Source of the DNA: Pasteurellaceae bacterium LFhippo2
Lineage (GTDB): Bacteria > Pseudomonadota > Gammaproteobacteria > Enterobacterales > Pasteurellaceae
Reading direction: 5' to 3'
Length of the DNA stretch: 55,268 nucleotides
Assembly: GCA_029852775.1 (NCBI GenBank)
Contig: LEKJ01000012.1
Location: forward strand, 1 to 55,268
Part shown: piece after piece, positions 45,901 to 53,954 of the stretch
Position numbering within the stretch: the first letter of the stretch is position 1
Layout: each line of letters starts with the position of its first letter
The notes under the pieces: model-generated
Database searches by the model: none
Told to the model about the DNA's origin: nothing
Seen by the model: the letters and a program-made list of their open reading frames with translations, nothing else
Position numbers and translations under genes: made by a program

Positions 45901-47280
45901 CTATGCCTTATGCGGATTACGTGTATCAACACCTACTAAGTTACGCATTAATAACGCATATTCAAGCTCAATATCCGCTGGCACATCTAAGAACACAAAG
46001 TGGCCATCGCCTAAGCCTGCTTCTACCGCTTCATTTTTGCGGTTTAACATACGCTCAATTTTGAAGACGATATTGCCTTTTGGTGTCATCATTTCTACTT
46101 CATCGCCAAGTAAGAATTTATTCTTAACAGCCACTTCTGCCATACCTTCAGCATTGCGGTTACCAGTAAATTCCCCAACAAACTGCTGACGTTCTGAAAT
46201 TGAGTAGCCATAATCGTAGTTTTGGTATTCATCGTGAGTATGACGACGTAAGAAACCTTCCGTATAGCCACGGTGCGCTAACGACTCTAAGGTATCCATT
46301 AATGACTCATCAAACGGCTTGCCGGCTGCCGCATCGTCAATCGCTTTACGGTAAACTTGAGCGGTACGTGCACAATAGTAGAATGATTTAGTACGACCTT
46401 CGATTTTTAATGAGTGCACACCGATTTTTGAAAGCTGTTCAACGTGTTGTACCGCACGCAGATCTTTCGAGTTCATAATGTAGGTGCCGTGCTCATCTTC
46501 ATAAGCGGTCATCTGCTCATCTGGCTTTTGCGTTTCAGCCAATAAGAATACTTTGCTGGTTGAGTCACCCTCACCTAGAGTTGGCGCGACATTTTTAATT
46601 TCGATCTGTTGTTCTGGCTCGATTTTTGACACGATATTACCCACATCATCAACCTTACCTTCTTCCACTTGGTATTCCCAACGGCAAGCGTTAGTGCAAG
46701 TGCCTTGATTTGGATCACGCTTGTTGATATAGCCTGAAAGTAAGCAACGGCCAGAGTACGCCATACATAATGCACCGTGTACGAAGATCTCGATCTCCAT
46801 ATCTGGCACTTGTTCACGGATTTCTGCGATCTCTTCAATTGAAAGCTCACGAGAAAGGATTACACGGGTTAGACCCATTTGACGCCAGAACTTCACCGTT
46901 GCCCAGTTTACTGCATTCGCTTGCACTGAAAGGTGAATATCCATCTCAGGAAAGTGTTCACGCACTAACATAATTAAACCGGGATCTGACATAATCAGCG
47001 CATCCGGTTTCATATCTACAACCACTTGTAGATCTTTGATGAAGGTTTTTAATTTTGAGTTATGCGGTGCGATATTCACTACCACATAGAATTTTTTGCC
47101 TAGCGCGTGTGCTTCATCAATACCGATTTTAAGGTTTGCGTGGTTAAATTCATTGTTGCGAACACGTAAGCTATAACGTGGCTGACCTGCGTACACCGCA
47201 TCTGCACCATAGGCAAAAGCGTAACGCATATTTTTAAGTGATCCCGCTGGGGATAAAAGTTCTGGTTTGTTTTGTAACAT
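45901..47280 (-). CDS. trhP: tRNA 5-hydroxyuridine synthesis protein TrhP (peptidase U32 family, YegQ)
   Basis: 459 aa. ELLSPAGSLKNMRYAFAYGADAVYAG starts the protein. The U32 signature EIFVHGALCMAYSGRCLLSGYI is near 165-186, followed by PNQGTCTNACRWEYQVEEG with the cysteines thought to hold an Fe-S cluster. Length and motifs fit YegQ/TrhP, needed for prephenate-dependent hydroxylation of U34 in tRNAs, better than the shorter UbiU/UbiV. It is a single gene. Confidence 0.93.
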   Translation of the reverse strand: MLQNKPELLSPAGSLKNMRYAFAYGADAVYAGQPRYSLRVRNNEFNHANLKIGIDEAHALGKKFYVVVNIAPHNSKLKTFIKDLQVVVDMKPDALIMSDPGLIMLVREHFPEMDIHLSVQANAVNWATVKFWRQMGLTRVILSRELSIEEIAEIREQVPDMEIEIFVHGALCMAYSGRCLLSGYINKRDPNQGTCTNACRWEYQVEEGKVDDVGNIVSKIEPEQQIEIKNVAPTLGEGDSTSKVFLLAETQKPDEQMTAYEDEHGTYIMNSKDLRAVQHVEQLSKIGVHSLKIEGRTKSFYYCARTAQVYRKAIDDAAAGKPFDESLMDTLESLAHRGYTEGFLRRHTHDEYQNYDYGYSISERQQFVGEFTGNRNAEGMAEVAVKNKFLLGDEVEMMTPKGNIVFKIERMLNRKNEAVEAGLGDGHFVFLDVPADIELEYALLMRNLVGVDTRNPHKA

Positions 47281-47334
47281 AATGGGTAATCTCTTCTGAT
47301 AACAAGTCAGTACCTTCCGAAATGGAAGGCGTAA

Positions 47335-47367
47335 AAAAGGCGTTATTCTATACGAATAACGCCTTTT
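47335..47367. terminator. Strong intrinsic terminator between ychF and trhP
   Basis: Perfect 13-bp arms ending in AAAA/TTTT (AAAAGGCGTTATT and AATAACGCCTTTT) with a 7-nt loop. It ends the pth-ychF transcript on the minus strand. Confidence 0.85.
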
Positions 47368-47388
47368 CTGCAGTAAATTTATAATAAA

Positions 47389-48480
47389 TTACACGTTAAA
47401 ACGGAAGTGCATTACATCGCCATCTTGAACGATATAATCTTTACCTTCTAAACGCCATTTACCCGCTTCTTTCGCGCCGTTTTCGCCTTTGAACTGAATG
47501 AAATCTTCATAAGCAATCACTTCTGCACGGATAAAACCTTTCTCGAAGTCTGTATGGATTACCGCAGCCGCTTTTGGTGCTGTTGCGCCAACAGAAACTG
47601 TCCAAGCACGCACTTCTTTCACACCAGCTGTGAAGTAAGTTTGTAAGTTTAATAACGCATAACCTGCACGAATCACACGGTTTAAACCTGGTTCTTCGAT
47701 ACCTAAATCTTGTAAGAATTCTACTTTTTCGTCATCTTCAAGTTCTGCGATTTCCGCTTCGATAGCTGCACACACAGGCACCACTACAGAACCTTCTTTT
47801 GCTGCAAACTCACGTACTTTTTCAAGATATGGATTATTTTCAAAACCATCTTCGTTTACGTTTGCGATATACATCGTTGGTTTTAAGGTTAAGAAGTTGT
47901 AACCTTTGATTGCGTGAAGCTCTTCTTTGTCTAACTCAACAGAGCGAATCATACCTGCGTTTTCTAATACAGGTAGGATTTTTTCCATAATTGAAAGTTC
48001 AAATTTCGCATCTTTATCGCCGCCTTTCGCACGTTTTTGTAAACGTTGAATTGCGCGCTCACAGCTGTCTAAGTCTGCTAATGCTAATTCGGTGTTGATG
48101 GTTTCGATATCATCAAGTGGATCGATTTTACCTGCAACGTGAACGATGTCGTCATTTTCAAAACAACGAACCACGTGGCCGATAGCGTCAGTTTCACGAA
48201 TATTCGCTAAGAATTTATTGCCTAGACCTTCGCCTTTACTTGCACCTGCCACTAAACCTGCGATGTCCACAAACTCCATAGTCGTTGGTAATACACGTTC
48301 AGGTTTTACGATTTCTGCTAATGCGTCTAAACGCGGATCTGGCATTGGTACCACACCCGTGTTTGGTTCGATAGTACAGAATGGATAGTTAGCCGCTTCG
48401 ATACCTGCTTTGGTTAATGCATTGAAAAGAGTTGATTTACCTACGTTTGGTAAACCAACGATACCACATTTGAATCCCAT
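47389..48480 (-). CDS. ychF: Redox-regulated ATPase YchF (OLA1 family)
   Basis: 363 aa from the ATG at 48480, the exact family length; a longer frame overlapping pth is rejected. The start [26 protein letters not shown] contains the P-loop; [35 protein letters not shown] and the C-terminal TGS part ([34 protein letters not shown]) follow. Unlike GTPases of its class it prefers ATP. It binds the ribosome and is linked to oxidative stress. It is 28 bp after pth. Confidence 0.97.
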   Translation of the reverse strand: MGFKCGIVGLPNVGKSTLFNALTKAGIEAANYPFCTIEPNTGVVPMPDPRLDALAEIVKPERVLPTTMEFVDIAGLVAGASKGEGLGNKFLANIRETDAIGHVVRCFENDDIVHVAGKIDPLDDIETINTELALADLDSCERAIQRLQKRAKGGDKDAKFELSIMEKILPVLENAGMIRSVELDKEELHAIKGYNFLTLKPTMYIANVNEDGFENNPYLEKVREFAAKEGSVVVPVCAAIEAEIAELEDDEKVEFLQDLGIEEPGLNRVIRAGYALLNLQTYFTAGVKEVRAWTVSVGATAPKAAAVIHTDFEKGFIRAEVIAYEDFIQFKGENGAKEAGKWRLEGKDYIVQDGDVMHFRFNV

Positions 48481-48508
48481 AATTTTTCCTATTTTTGATA
48501 AATAATTG

Positions 48509-49093
48509 CTATGCCTTAAACGCATTTAAGCGATTTGTCGCTTTAACAATGCCTTCTTTAAATAACACATCCATACAACGCCCTGCTTCATCCACAGCTG
48601 CGTCAATTAACGGTTGGTCTGTTGGCGATGGTTTGCCAAGTACATAGCTTGCCACCATATCTTTATGGCCGGGATGACCGATCCCGATACGAACACGGTA
48701 GAAATTATTGCTATTGCCTAATGCACTAATAATATCTTTTAAACCATTGTGACCACCGTGCCCACCGCCTTGCTTGATTTTCGCCACACCCGGCGGCAAA
48801 TCTAACTCATCGTGAGCCACTAAAATTTCTTCAGGTTTAATACGGAAAAAATTCGCTAATGCCCCTACCGATTTACCACTTAAGTTCATAAAAGTAGTTG
48901 GCACAAGTAAACGCACTTCGCCTTGTGGCGTATTGATTTTTGCCACTTTTCCGAAATATTTACTCTCTTCTTTAAGACTTACATTAAACTGGCGAGCAAT
49001 TTCATTGATCAACCATTCGCCTGCATTATGGCGAGTGTCTTCATATTTTGCGCCCGGATTTGCAAGCCCAACAATTAATTTGATTTGCGACAC
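48509..49093 (-). CDS. pth: Peptidyl-tRNA hydrolase
   Basis: 194 aa. [24 protein letters not shown] has the catalytic His (about residue 22), with [30 protein letters not shown] and [14 protein letters not shown] following. It releases peptides from stalled peptidyl-tRNA. It forms a two-gene operon with ychF, conserved in gamma-proteobacteria. Confidence 0.97.
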   Translation of the reverse strand: MSQIKLIVGLANPGAKYEDTRHNAGEWLINEIARQFNVSLKEESKYFGKVAKINTPQGEVRLLVPTTFMNLSGKSVGALANFFRIKPEEILVAHDELDLPPGVAKIKQGGGHGGHNGLKDIISALGNSNNFYRVRIGIGHPGHKDMVASYVLGKPSPTDQPLIDAAVDEAGRCMDVLFKEGIVKATNRLNAFKA

Positions 49094-49234
49094 GGTTTTG
49101 CCCTATAAATAAAAGGCGATATTGTAGCAAAAAGGGGGGATTTAACAAGGAAGAATGCTAAAAAGCGCACGATTTATTCTAACCATAACGCAAAATGGCA
49201 CGCCTTAGGCGTGCCATCTTTAGAGAACTAGCAA

Positions 49235-51289
49235 TTACTTAACTTGCATACCCGCAGTTACACCGCTATCTGCTGAAAGTAAGAAGAGATCTGAACCGCC
49301 AGTACCTGCTGATAAAATCATCCCTTCTGACATACCAAACGACATCTTACGTGGCGCAAGGTTAGCGATCATAATTACAAAACGACCTTCTAACTCTTCA
49401 GGCTTATTGTATGCTGCTTTGATACCAGAGAATACTTGGCGAGTATGGTCGCCTAAATCTAATTCAAAACGTAATAATTTATCTGATTTTGGTACCGCTT
49501 CGCATTTAATTACTTTTGCAACACGTAAATCTAATTTCGCAAAATCATCAATAGTGATTTCAGGTGCAATTGGTTCAACTTTTGTTTCTGTATTTTCAGT
49601 CATTTTCTTCTCTTTTTTCGCTTCTGCTTTAGTCGCTTCTGCAAATAAAGCTTTAGTTTCTTCTACAACGGCATCAATCTGTTTTTTCTCTAAACGAGAG
49701 AATAGAGATTTAAAGCCTGCGATTGTGTGGTTGAATAGTGGAACATCGATATTATCCCAACGTAATTCAGTTTGTAAGAAAGCTTCCGCACGCTCTGCCA
49801 GTTGTGGTAATACTGGCTTTAAGTAGCTCATTAATACACGGAACATCTCTAAGCCCATTGAGCATACCGCTTGTAATTCAGCGTCTTTGCCTTCTTGTTT
49901 TGCAATGACCCAAGGTGCTTTATCGTCGATATATTTATTCGCTTTATCGGTTAAGCTCATAATTTCACGAATTGCCTTGTTATATTCACGGCTTTCGAAA
50001 TAAGTTGCGATCTGCTCCGATTGTGCAATAAATTCAGCGAATAATGCAGGATCTTCTAATTCTTCCGCTAATTTACCTTCAAAGCGTTTTGCAATAAAAC
50101 CTGCGTTACGTGACGCTAAGTTTACTAATTTATTGACGATATCACTGTTTACACGTTGTACGAAATCTTCAAGGCTGAAGTCTAAATCTTCGATACGGTC
50201 ATTTAATTTTGCCGCATAGTAGTAACGTAAACATTCAGGATCGATATGTTTTAAGTAAGTGCTTGCTTGAATGAAGGTACCACGTGATTTCGACATTTTT
50301 TGTCCATCTACCGTTACATAACCGTGCGCAAATACGTTAGTTGGTTTGCGGTAACCGCTACCTTCTAACATCGCAGGCCAGAATAGGCTGTGGAAGTAAA
50401 CAATATCTTTACCGATAAAGTGGTAAAGCTCTGCTGTTGAGTCTTTTTTCCAGAACTCATCGTAGTCTAAACCTGTGCGGTCGCATAAGTTTTTGAATGA
50501 AGCCATATAGCCGATAGGTGCGTCTAACCAAACGTAGAAGAATTTGTTATCCGCATCTGGAATTTCAAAACCGAAGTAAGGCGCATCACGGCTGATGTCC
50601 CATTGTTGTAAACCGCTTTCAAACCACTCTTGCATTTTGTTAGCAATTTCAGGTTGAAGTGAGCCAGAACGAGTCCACTCTTTTAACATTCCTTCAAAAC
50701 TTGGTAAGTCGAAGAAGAAGTGTTCTGATTCTTTAACGATAGGTGTTGCACCCGAAACCACAGAACGTGGATTGATTAAATCCATTGGGCTGTAAGTTGA
50801 AGCACAAACTTCACAGTTATCACCGTATTGATCTTCCGCTTTACATTTCGGGCAAGTCCCTTTTACAAAACGGTCTGGTAAGAACATGGTTTTTTCAGGG
50901 TCGAATAATTGAGAAATCACTTTGCTCTTAATAAAACCGCCATCTCTTAATTTTTTATAGATTGCGCTTGTGATCTCACGGTTTTCTGTGCTGTGAGTTG
51001 AGTGGTAGTTATCAAAGCTAATGTTAAAGCCTTGGAAATCCGCAACGTGATCTGCTTTCGCTTTTTCAATAAGTTGTTCTGGGGTAATGCCTAGTTTGTC
51101 GGCATTTAACATGATAGGGGTACCGTGCGCATCATCCGCACATACGAAGTGGATTTCATTACCACGCATACGTTGGAAACGAACCCAAATATCCGCTTGA
51201 ATATGTTCAAGCATATGCCCTAAGTGAATTGCGCCATTTGCATAAGGCAGGGCACAAGTAACAAGAATTTTGCGTTTTTGATTAGCCAT
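49235..51289 (-). CDS. metG: Methionyl-tRNA synthetase
   Basis: 684 aa. The HIGH-type motif [17 protein letters not shown] (about 18-34), the zinc knuckle [17 protein letters not shown] (about 145-161) and the KMSKS loop [12 protein letters not shown] (about 333-344) are present. A C-terminal Trbp/EMAP-like tRNA-binding domain (about 580-684, [21 protein letters not shown]) completes it. The class matches E. coli MetG. Upstream is a 162-bp gap with an inverted pair of uptake-like repeats. Confidence 0.98.
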   Translation of the reverse strand: MANQKRKILVTCALPYANGAIHLGHMLEHIQADIWVRFQRMRGNEIHFVCADDAHGTPIMLNADKLGITPEQLIEKAKADHVADFQGFNISFDNYHSTHSTENREITSAIYKKLRDGGFIKSKVISQLFDPEKTMFLPDRFVKGTCPKCKAEDQYGDNCEVCASTYSPMDLINPRSVVSGATPIVKESEHFFFDLPSFEGMLKEWTRSGSLQPEIANKMQEWFESGLQQWDISRDAPYFGFEIPDADNKFFYVWLDAPIGYMASFKNLCDRTGLDYDEFWKKDSTAELYHFIGKDIVYFHSLFWPAMLEGSGYRKPTNVFAHGYVTVDGQKMSKSRGTFIQASTYLKHIDPECLRYYYAAKLNDRIEDLDFSLEDFVQRVNSDIVNKLVNLASRNAGFIAKRFEGKLAEELEDPALFAEFIAQSEQIATYFESREYNKAIREIMSLTDKANKYIDDKAPWVIAKQEGKDAELQAVCSMGLEMFRVLMSYLKPVLPQLAERAEAFLQTELRWDNIDVPLFNHTIAGFKSLFSRLEKKQIDAVVEETKALFAEATKAEAKKEKKMTENTETKVEPIAPEITIDDFAKLDLRVAKVIKCEAVPKSDKLLRFELDLGDHTRQVFSGIKAAYNKPEELEGRFVIMIANLAPRKMSFGMSEGMILSAGTGGSDLFLLSADSGVTAGMQVK

Positions 51290-51375
51290 TTTAATTATTT
51301 ACCAATTTATTTTGTGATAAGACAGATTCGGGAGATTGTAGCGGAAATAGGGGGGATTGTGTAGAGAAAGCAATA

Positions 51376-51441
51376 ACAACCGGTCAGTTTTAGCGAAAAT
51401 TTTGCGAATTTGCAAAATCTTGCCAAAATCTGACCGGTTGT
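51376..51441. terminator. Inverted pair of uptake-signal variants after thiB
   Basis: ACAACCGGTCAGTTTT at 51376-51391 faces its inverse, ending TGACCGGTTGT at 51431-51441. A/T-rich extensions with GCGAA/TTGCAAAA lie between. The pair is placed like the inverted uptake signals that serve as terminators in Haemophilus. Both cores read ACAACCGGTC, a one-base variant of ACAAGCGGTC. Confidence 0.6.
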
Positions 51442-51451
51442 AGAAAGATGA

Positions 51452-52435
51452 TTATTTACTCACAGCGCTCTGCCAAGTGTTCAACCACTGTTTTACCACT
51501 TCTGGTTCAGGTTGAGTAAAGTTTAAAATCGGGTAAGTTGGCATTGTTTTGAAAGCAGGATCGACATCAGTACTCACTACAGGCTTCATCACATTACTGT
51601 AAGAGATCACTTTTTGCGTTTCTGGCTGATGTAAAAACTCAAGGAATTTCTTCGCTAATTTTGGCTGCTTGCTGAATTTGCTGATAGCCGCAACTTCCGT
51701 TTGAACTAAATGCCCTTCCGCAAAATCTGCCGCCACATATTTATCGGTTTTATCGTGCCATTGATGATAAAGTGGCGATGTTGTGTAGCTCAACACTAAA
51801 TCTGATTCGCCTTTTAAGAAAGCGCCATAAGTTTCAGACCAACCTTTGCCCACAGTAACAGTATGTTTCGCAAGATCTTTCCACGCCTGCTCCGCATTTT
51901 CGCCATATACTTGGTTTACCCAAAATAAGAAGCCACGCCCAACGGTACTTGTACGCGGATCTTGATAAATCACTTTAAGATCTTGGCGTTCTACCAACTC
52001 TTTCAAACTTTTCGGCGGATTTGCAAGTTTCTCTTTGTTATAAATAAACGCATATTCGCCAAAATCATAAGGTAAGAAAGTGGCATTTTGCCATTTTTCC
52101 GCTAAATCTAACTGCGTTGTTTCGATATTATGCGGAACAAATAACGCTGATTTTTCCGCTTCAGGCAACACAAAATTATCAATGCCTAACATCACATCCG
52201 CTTTCGTTTTTTTACCTTCTAAACGAATACGGTTAAACATTGTTACCCCGTCTTCAAAAGGCATAAATTTAAGATCACACTGGCACTGTTCTTCAAACAT
52301 TTTTTCTAACTTTGGCGCGGGGCCCCAATCAGACGCAAAAGAATCATAGGTATAAACAGTAAGAACAGGTTGTTGTGCAAATGCTGAAGTGGCTAAGGCT
52401 AATGCAGAGAGTGTAAAAATTTTTTTGAATTGCAT
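51452..52435 (-). CDS. thiB: Thiamine ABC transporter substrate-binding protein ThiB (TbpA)
   Basis: 327 aa. The signal peptide MQFKKIFTLSALALATSAFA is followed by QQPVLTVYTYDSFASDWGPAP, a start shared with E. coli TbpA. LGIDNFVLPEAEKSALF and YQDPRTSTVGRGFLFWVNQVYG are also typical. It binds thiamine and its phosphates in the periplasm. A TPP riboswitch lies upstream. thiP and thiQ do not follow: the next gene, metG, is after an apparent terminator, so the permease and ATPase must be encoded elsewhere. Confidence 0.93.
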   Translation of the reverse strand: MQFKKIFTLSALALATSAFAQQPVLTVYTYDSFASDWGPAPKLEKMFEEQCQCDLKFMPFEDGVTMFNRIRLEGKKTKADVMLGIDNFVLPEAEKSALFVPHNIETTQLDLAEKWQNATFLPYDFGEYAFIYNKEKLANPPKSLKELVERQDLKVIYQDPRTSTVGRGFLFWVNQVYGENAEQAWKDLAKHTVTVGKGWSETYGAFLKGESDLVLSYTTSPLYHQWHDKTDKYVAADFAEGHLVQTEVAAISKFSKQPKLAKKFLEFLHQPETQKVISYSNVMKPVVSTDVDPAFKTMPTYPILNFTQPEPEVVKQWLNTWQSAVSK

Positions 52436-52500
52436 AGAATCTCCTTTCTAAAAATAGTAGATAGATAGAAGGATCTAAAACAGACGGGTACAAATTGACT

Positions 52501-52583
52501 GTCTCAAATCCCTACGCTGATATTAATCAGATCAGGTTCTATGGGTATTTCTCAGCCTGAAAATTCAAGCACCCCAATGAGAA
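52501..52583 (-). promoter_or_regulatory. TPP riboswitch (THI element) upstream of thiB
   Basis: On the minus strand the conserved blocks GGGGTGC, GGCTGAGAAATACCC, GAACCTGATCTG and CAGCGTAGGGA occur in order. These are the thi-box core that binds thiamine pyrophosphate. It ends about 65 bp before the thiB start, where it can shut off translation or transcription. Confidence 0.95.
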
Positions 52584-52658
52584 CGGGATTATTCTACTAT
52601 AACCAAAAGCAAAAATCGCTTAGAATATCGTAAATTTTAGACCACTGGGGATACTCAC

Positions 52659-53723
52659 TTGAACGAAATTATTTTTACCCTTGAACCACAAGATAACGCG
52701 CGTCTGCAATCGCTTTGTGGGCCTTTTGATGAACATCTCTCTTTAATTGAAAAGAGCTTTAACATTATTATTGCGCGTAATGCTTTCACTTTTACCCTTC
52801 AACCTGCTGATAAAAATCACTATTCGCATAAGATTTTACAAAATAGCGTGAAATTGATTCAGCAGCTCTATTTAGAAACATCGCCGATTAAAGAAAAAAT
52901 CAAAGAGTTAGATTTAGAAAATATTCATCTAGCCATTCAAGAAAGCCGAATGATGTTGCAAGATCAGTGGACATCAACAGGGGAAATTTCAATTAAGACT
53001 AAACGTGGTGTGATTAAACCGCGTGGTGAACATCAACAAGCTTATCTGCGTAATATTTTAAGCCACGATATTAGCTTTGGTATCGGCCCTGCGGGAACGG
53101 GGAAAACCTTCTTAGCGGTTGCAGCTGCGGTAGAATCCTTAGAACGCCAAGAAATTCGCCGAATTTTGCTCACTCGTCCAGCCGTTGAAGCCGGAGAGAA
53201 ACTAGGCTTCTTACCGGGCGATTTAGGGCAAAAAATTGAACCATATTTACGTCCTTTATACGACGCACTATTTGAAATGCTCGGTTTTGAAAAAGCGCAG
53301 AAATTAATGGAACGTAATGTGATTGAGATCGCGCCCCTTGCCTATATGCGCGGACGTACCTTAAATGACGCTTTTATTATTTTAGATGAGAGCCAAAACA
53401 CTACGATTGAGCAGATGAAAATGTTTCTAACTCGTATCGGTTTTAACTCTAAAGCGGTTATTACCGGCGATGTTACTCAAGTCGATTTACCACGTAGTCA
53501 AAAATCGGGCTTAAAGCACGCAATGGAAGTATTAGGCAAAGTTGAAGATTTAAGCTTTAACTACTTCGACAGCCACGATATTGTTCGTCATCCAGTCGTA
53601 GCCAAAATTGTTCAGGCTTATGATGTTTGGGAAGCAGAAGATGAAATGCGCAAAGAACAGCGCCGTTTAGAGAAACTCGCTTTAGAGCAGCAGAAGATTT
53701 TGGAACAGGCAGAACAGCTTTAA
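52659..53723 (+). CDS. ybeZ: PhoH-like ATPase (YbeZ)
   Basis: 354 aa with a TTG start whose product aligns with E. coli YbeZ from its first residues (FTLEPQDNARLQSLCGPFDEHL). The Walker A GIGPAGTGKTFLAVAAAVESLERQEIRRILLTRPAVEAGEKLGFLPGD is near 142-190, and the Walker B FIILDESQNTT near 240-250. It is a cytoplasmic ATPase or putative RNA helicase that usually pairs with the endoribonuclease YbeY. No ybeY follows within the 231-bp gap before the convergent autotransporter gene. Confidence 0.93.
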   Translation: MNEIIFTLEPQDNARLQSLCGPFDEHLSLIEKSFNIIIARNAFTFTLQPADKNHYSHKILQNSVKLIQQLYLETSPIKEKIKELDLENIHLAIQESRMMLQDQWTSTGEISIKTKRGVIKPRGEHQQAYLRNILSHDISFGIGPAGTGKTFLAVAAAVESLERQEIRRILLTRPAVEAGEKLGFLPGDLGQKIEPYLRPLYDALFEMLGFEKAQKLMERNVIEIAPLAYMRGRTLNDAFIILDESQNTTIEQMKMFLTRIGFNSKAVITGDVTQVDLPRSQKSGLKHAMEVLGKVEDLSFNYFDSHDIVRHPVVAKIVQAYDVWEAEDEMRKEQRRLEKLALEQQKILEQAEQL

Positions 53724-53750
53724 GAGATTTGCAAAAAATTTTGGAAATTT

Positions 53751-53760
53751 GACCGGTTGT
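53751..53760 (-). other. Uptake-signal variant ACAACCGGTC with A/T extension
   Basis: On the minus strand ACAACCGGTC is followed by AAATTTCCAAAATTTTTTGC, which keeps the extended A/T pattern of the A. pleuropneumoniae-type signal though the core has C for G. It lies after ybeZ. Confidence 0.6.
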
Positions 53761-53906
53761 TGTAGTGAATATATTAGTTGCTTTTAATGCATCTATCACT
53801 ATCAATCAAAATCAGATCTATGACTAACCTTAAATCTTATCAAAAATTTGTATGGACAGGGGTTATCCATATCCATAACATATTGAATTTTAAGCCTTAT
53901 TATAAA

Positions 53907-53931
53907 GGGCGGGTATAAAACCCGCCCCTAC
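53907..53931. repeat. REP-like hairpin with CTAC foot
   Basis: GGGCGGGT and ACCCGCCC (53907-53927) with a 5-nt loop, followed at once by CTAC. It is a single unit of the GTAG-hairpin family, with a stem like that at 4702-4763, and lies in the gap between ybeZ and the autotransporter. Confidence 0.6.
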
Positions 53932-53954
53932 GATAAAGATGAAATCAATTCAAA

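Noticed and set aside
53870-53890. DnaA-box-like TTATCCATA sequences as a replication origin
   Set aside because: Only one or two weak matches with no cluster, no AT-rich unwinding element of note and no dnaA or dnaN nearby.
53820-53921. Short plus-strand ORF of 32 codons after ybeZ (starting MTNLKSY)
   Set aside because: No ribosome-binding site, and it ends inside the REP hairpin. It is probably chance.
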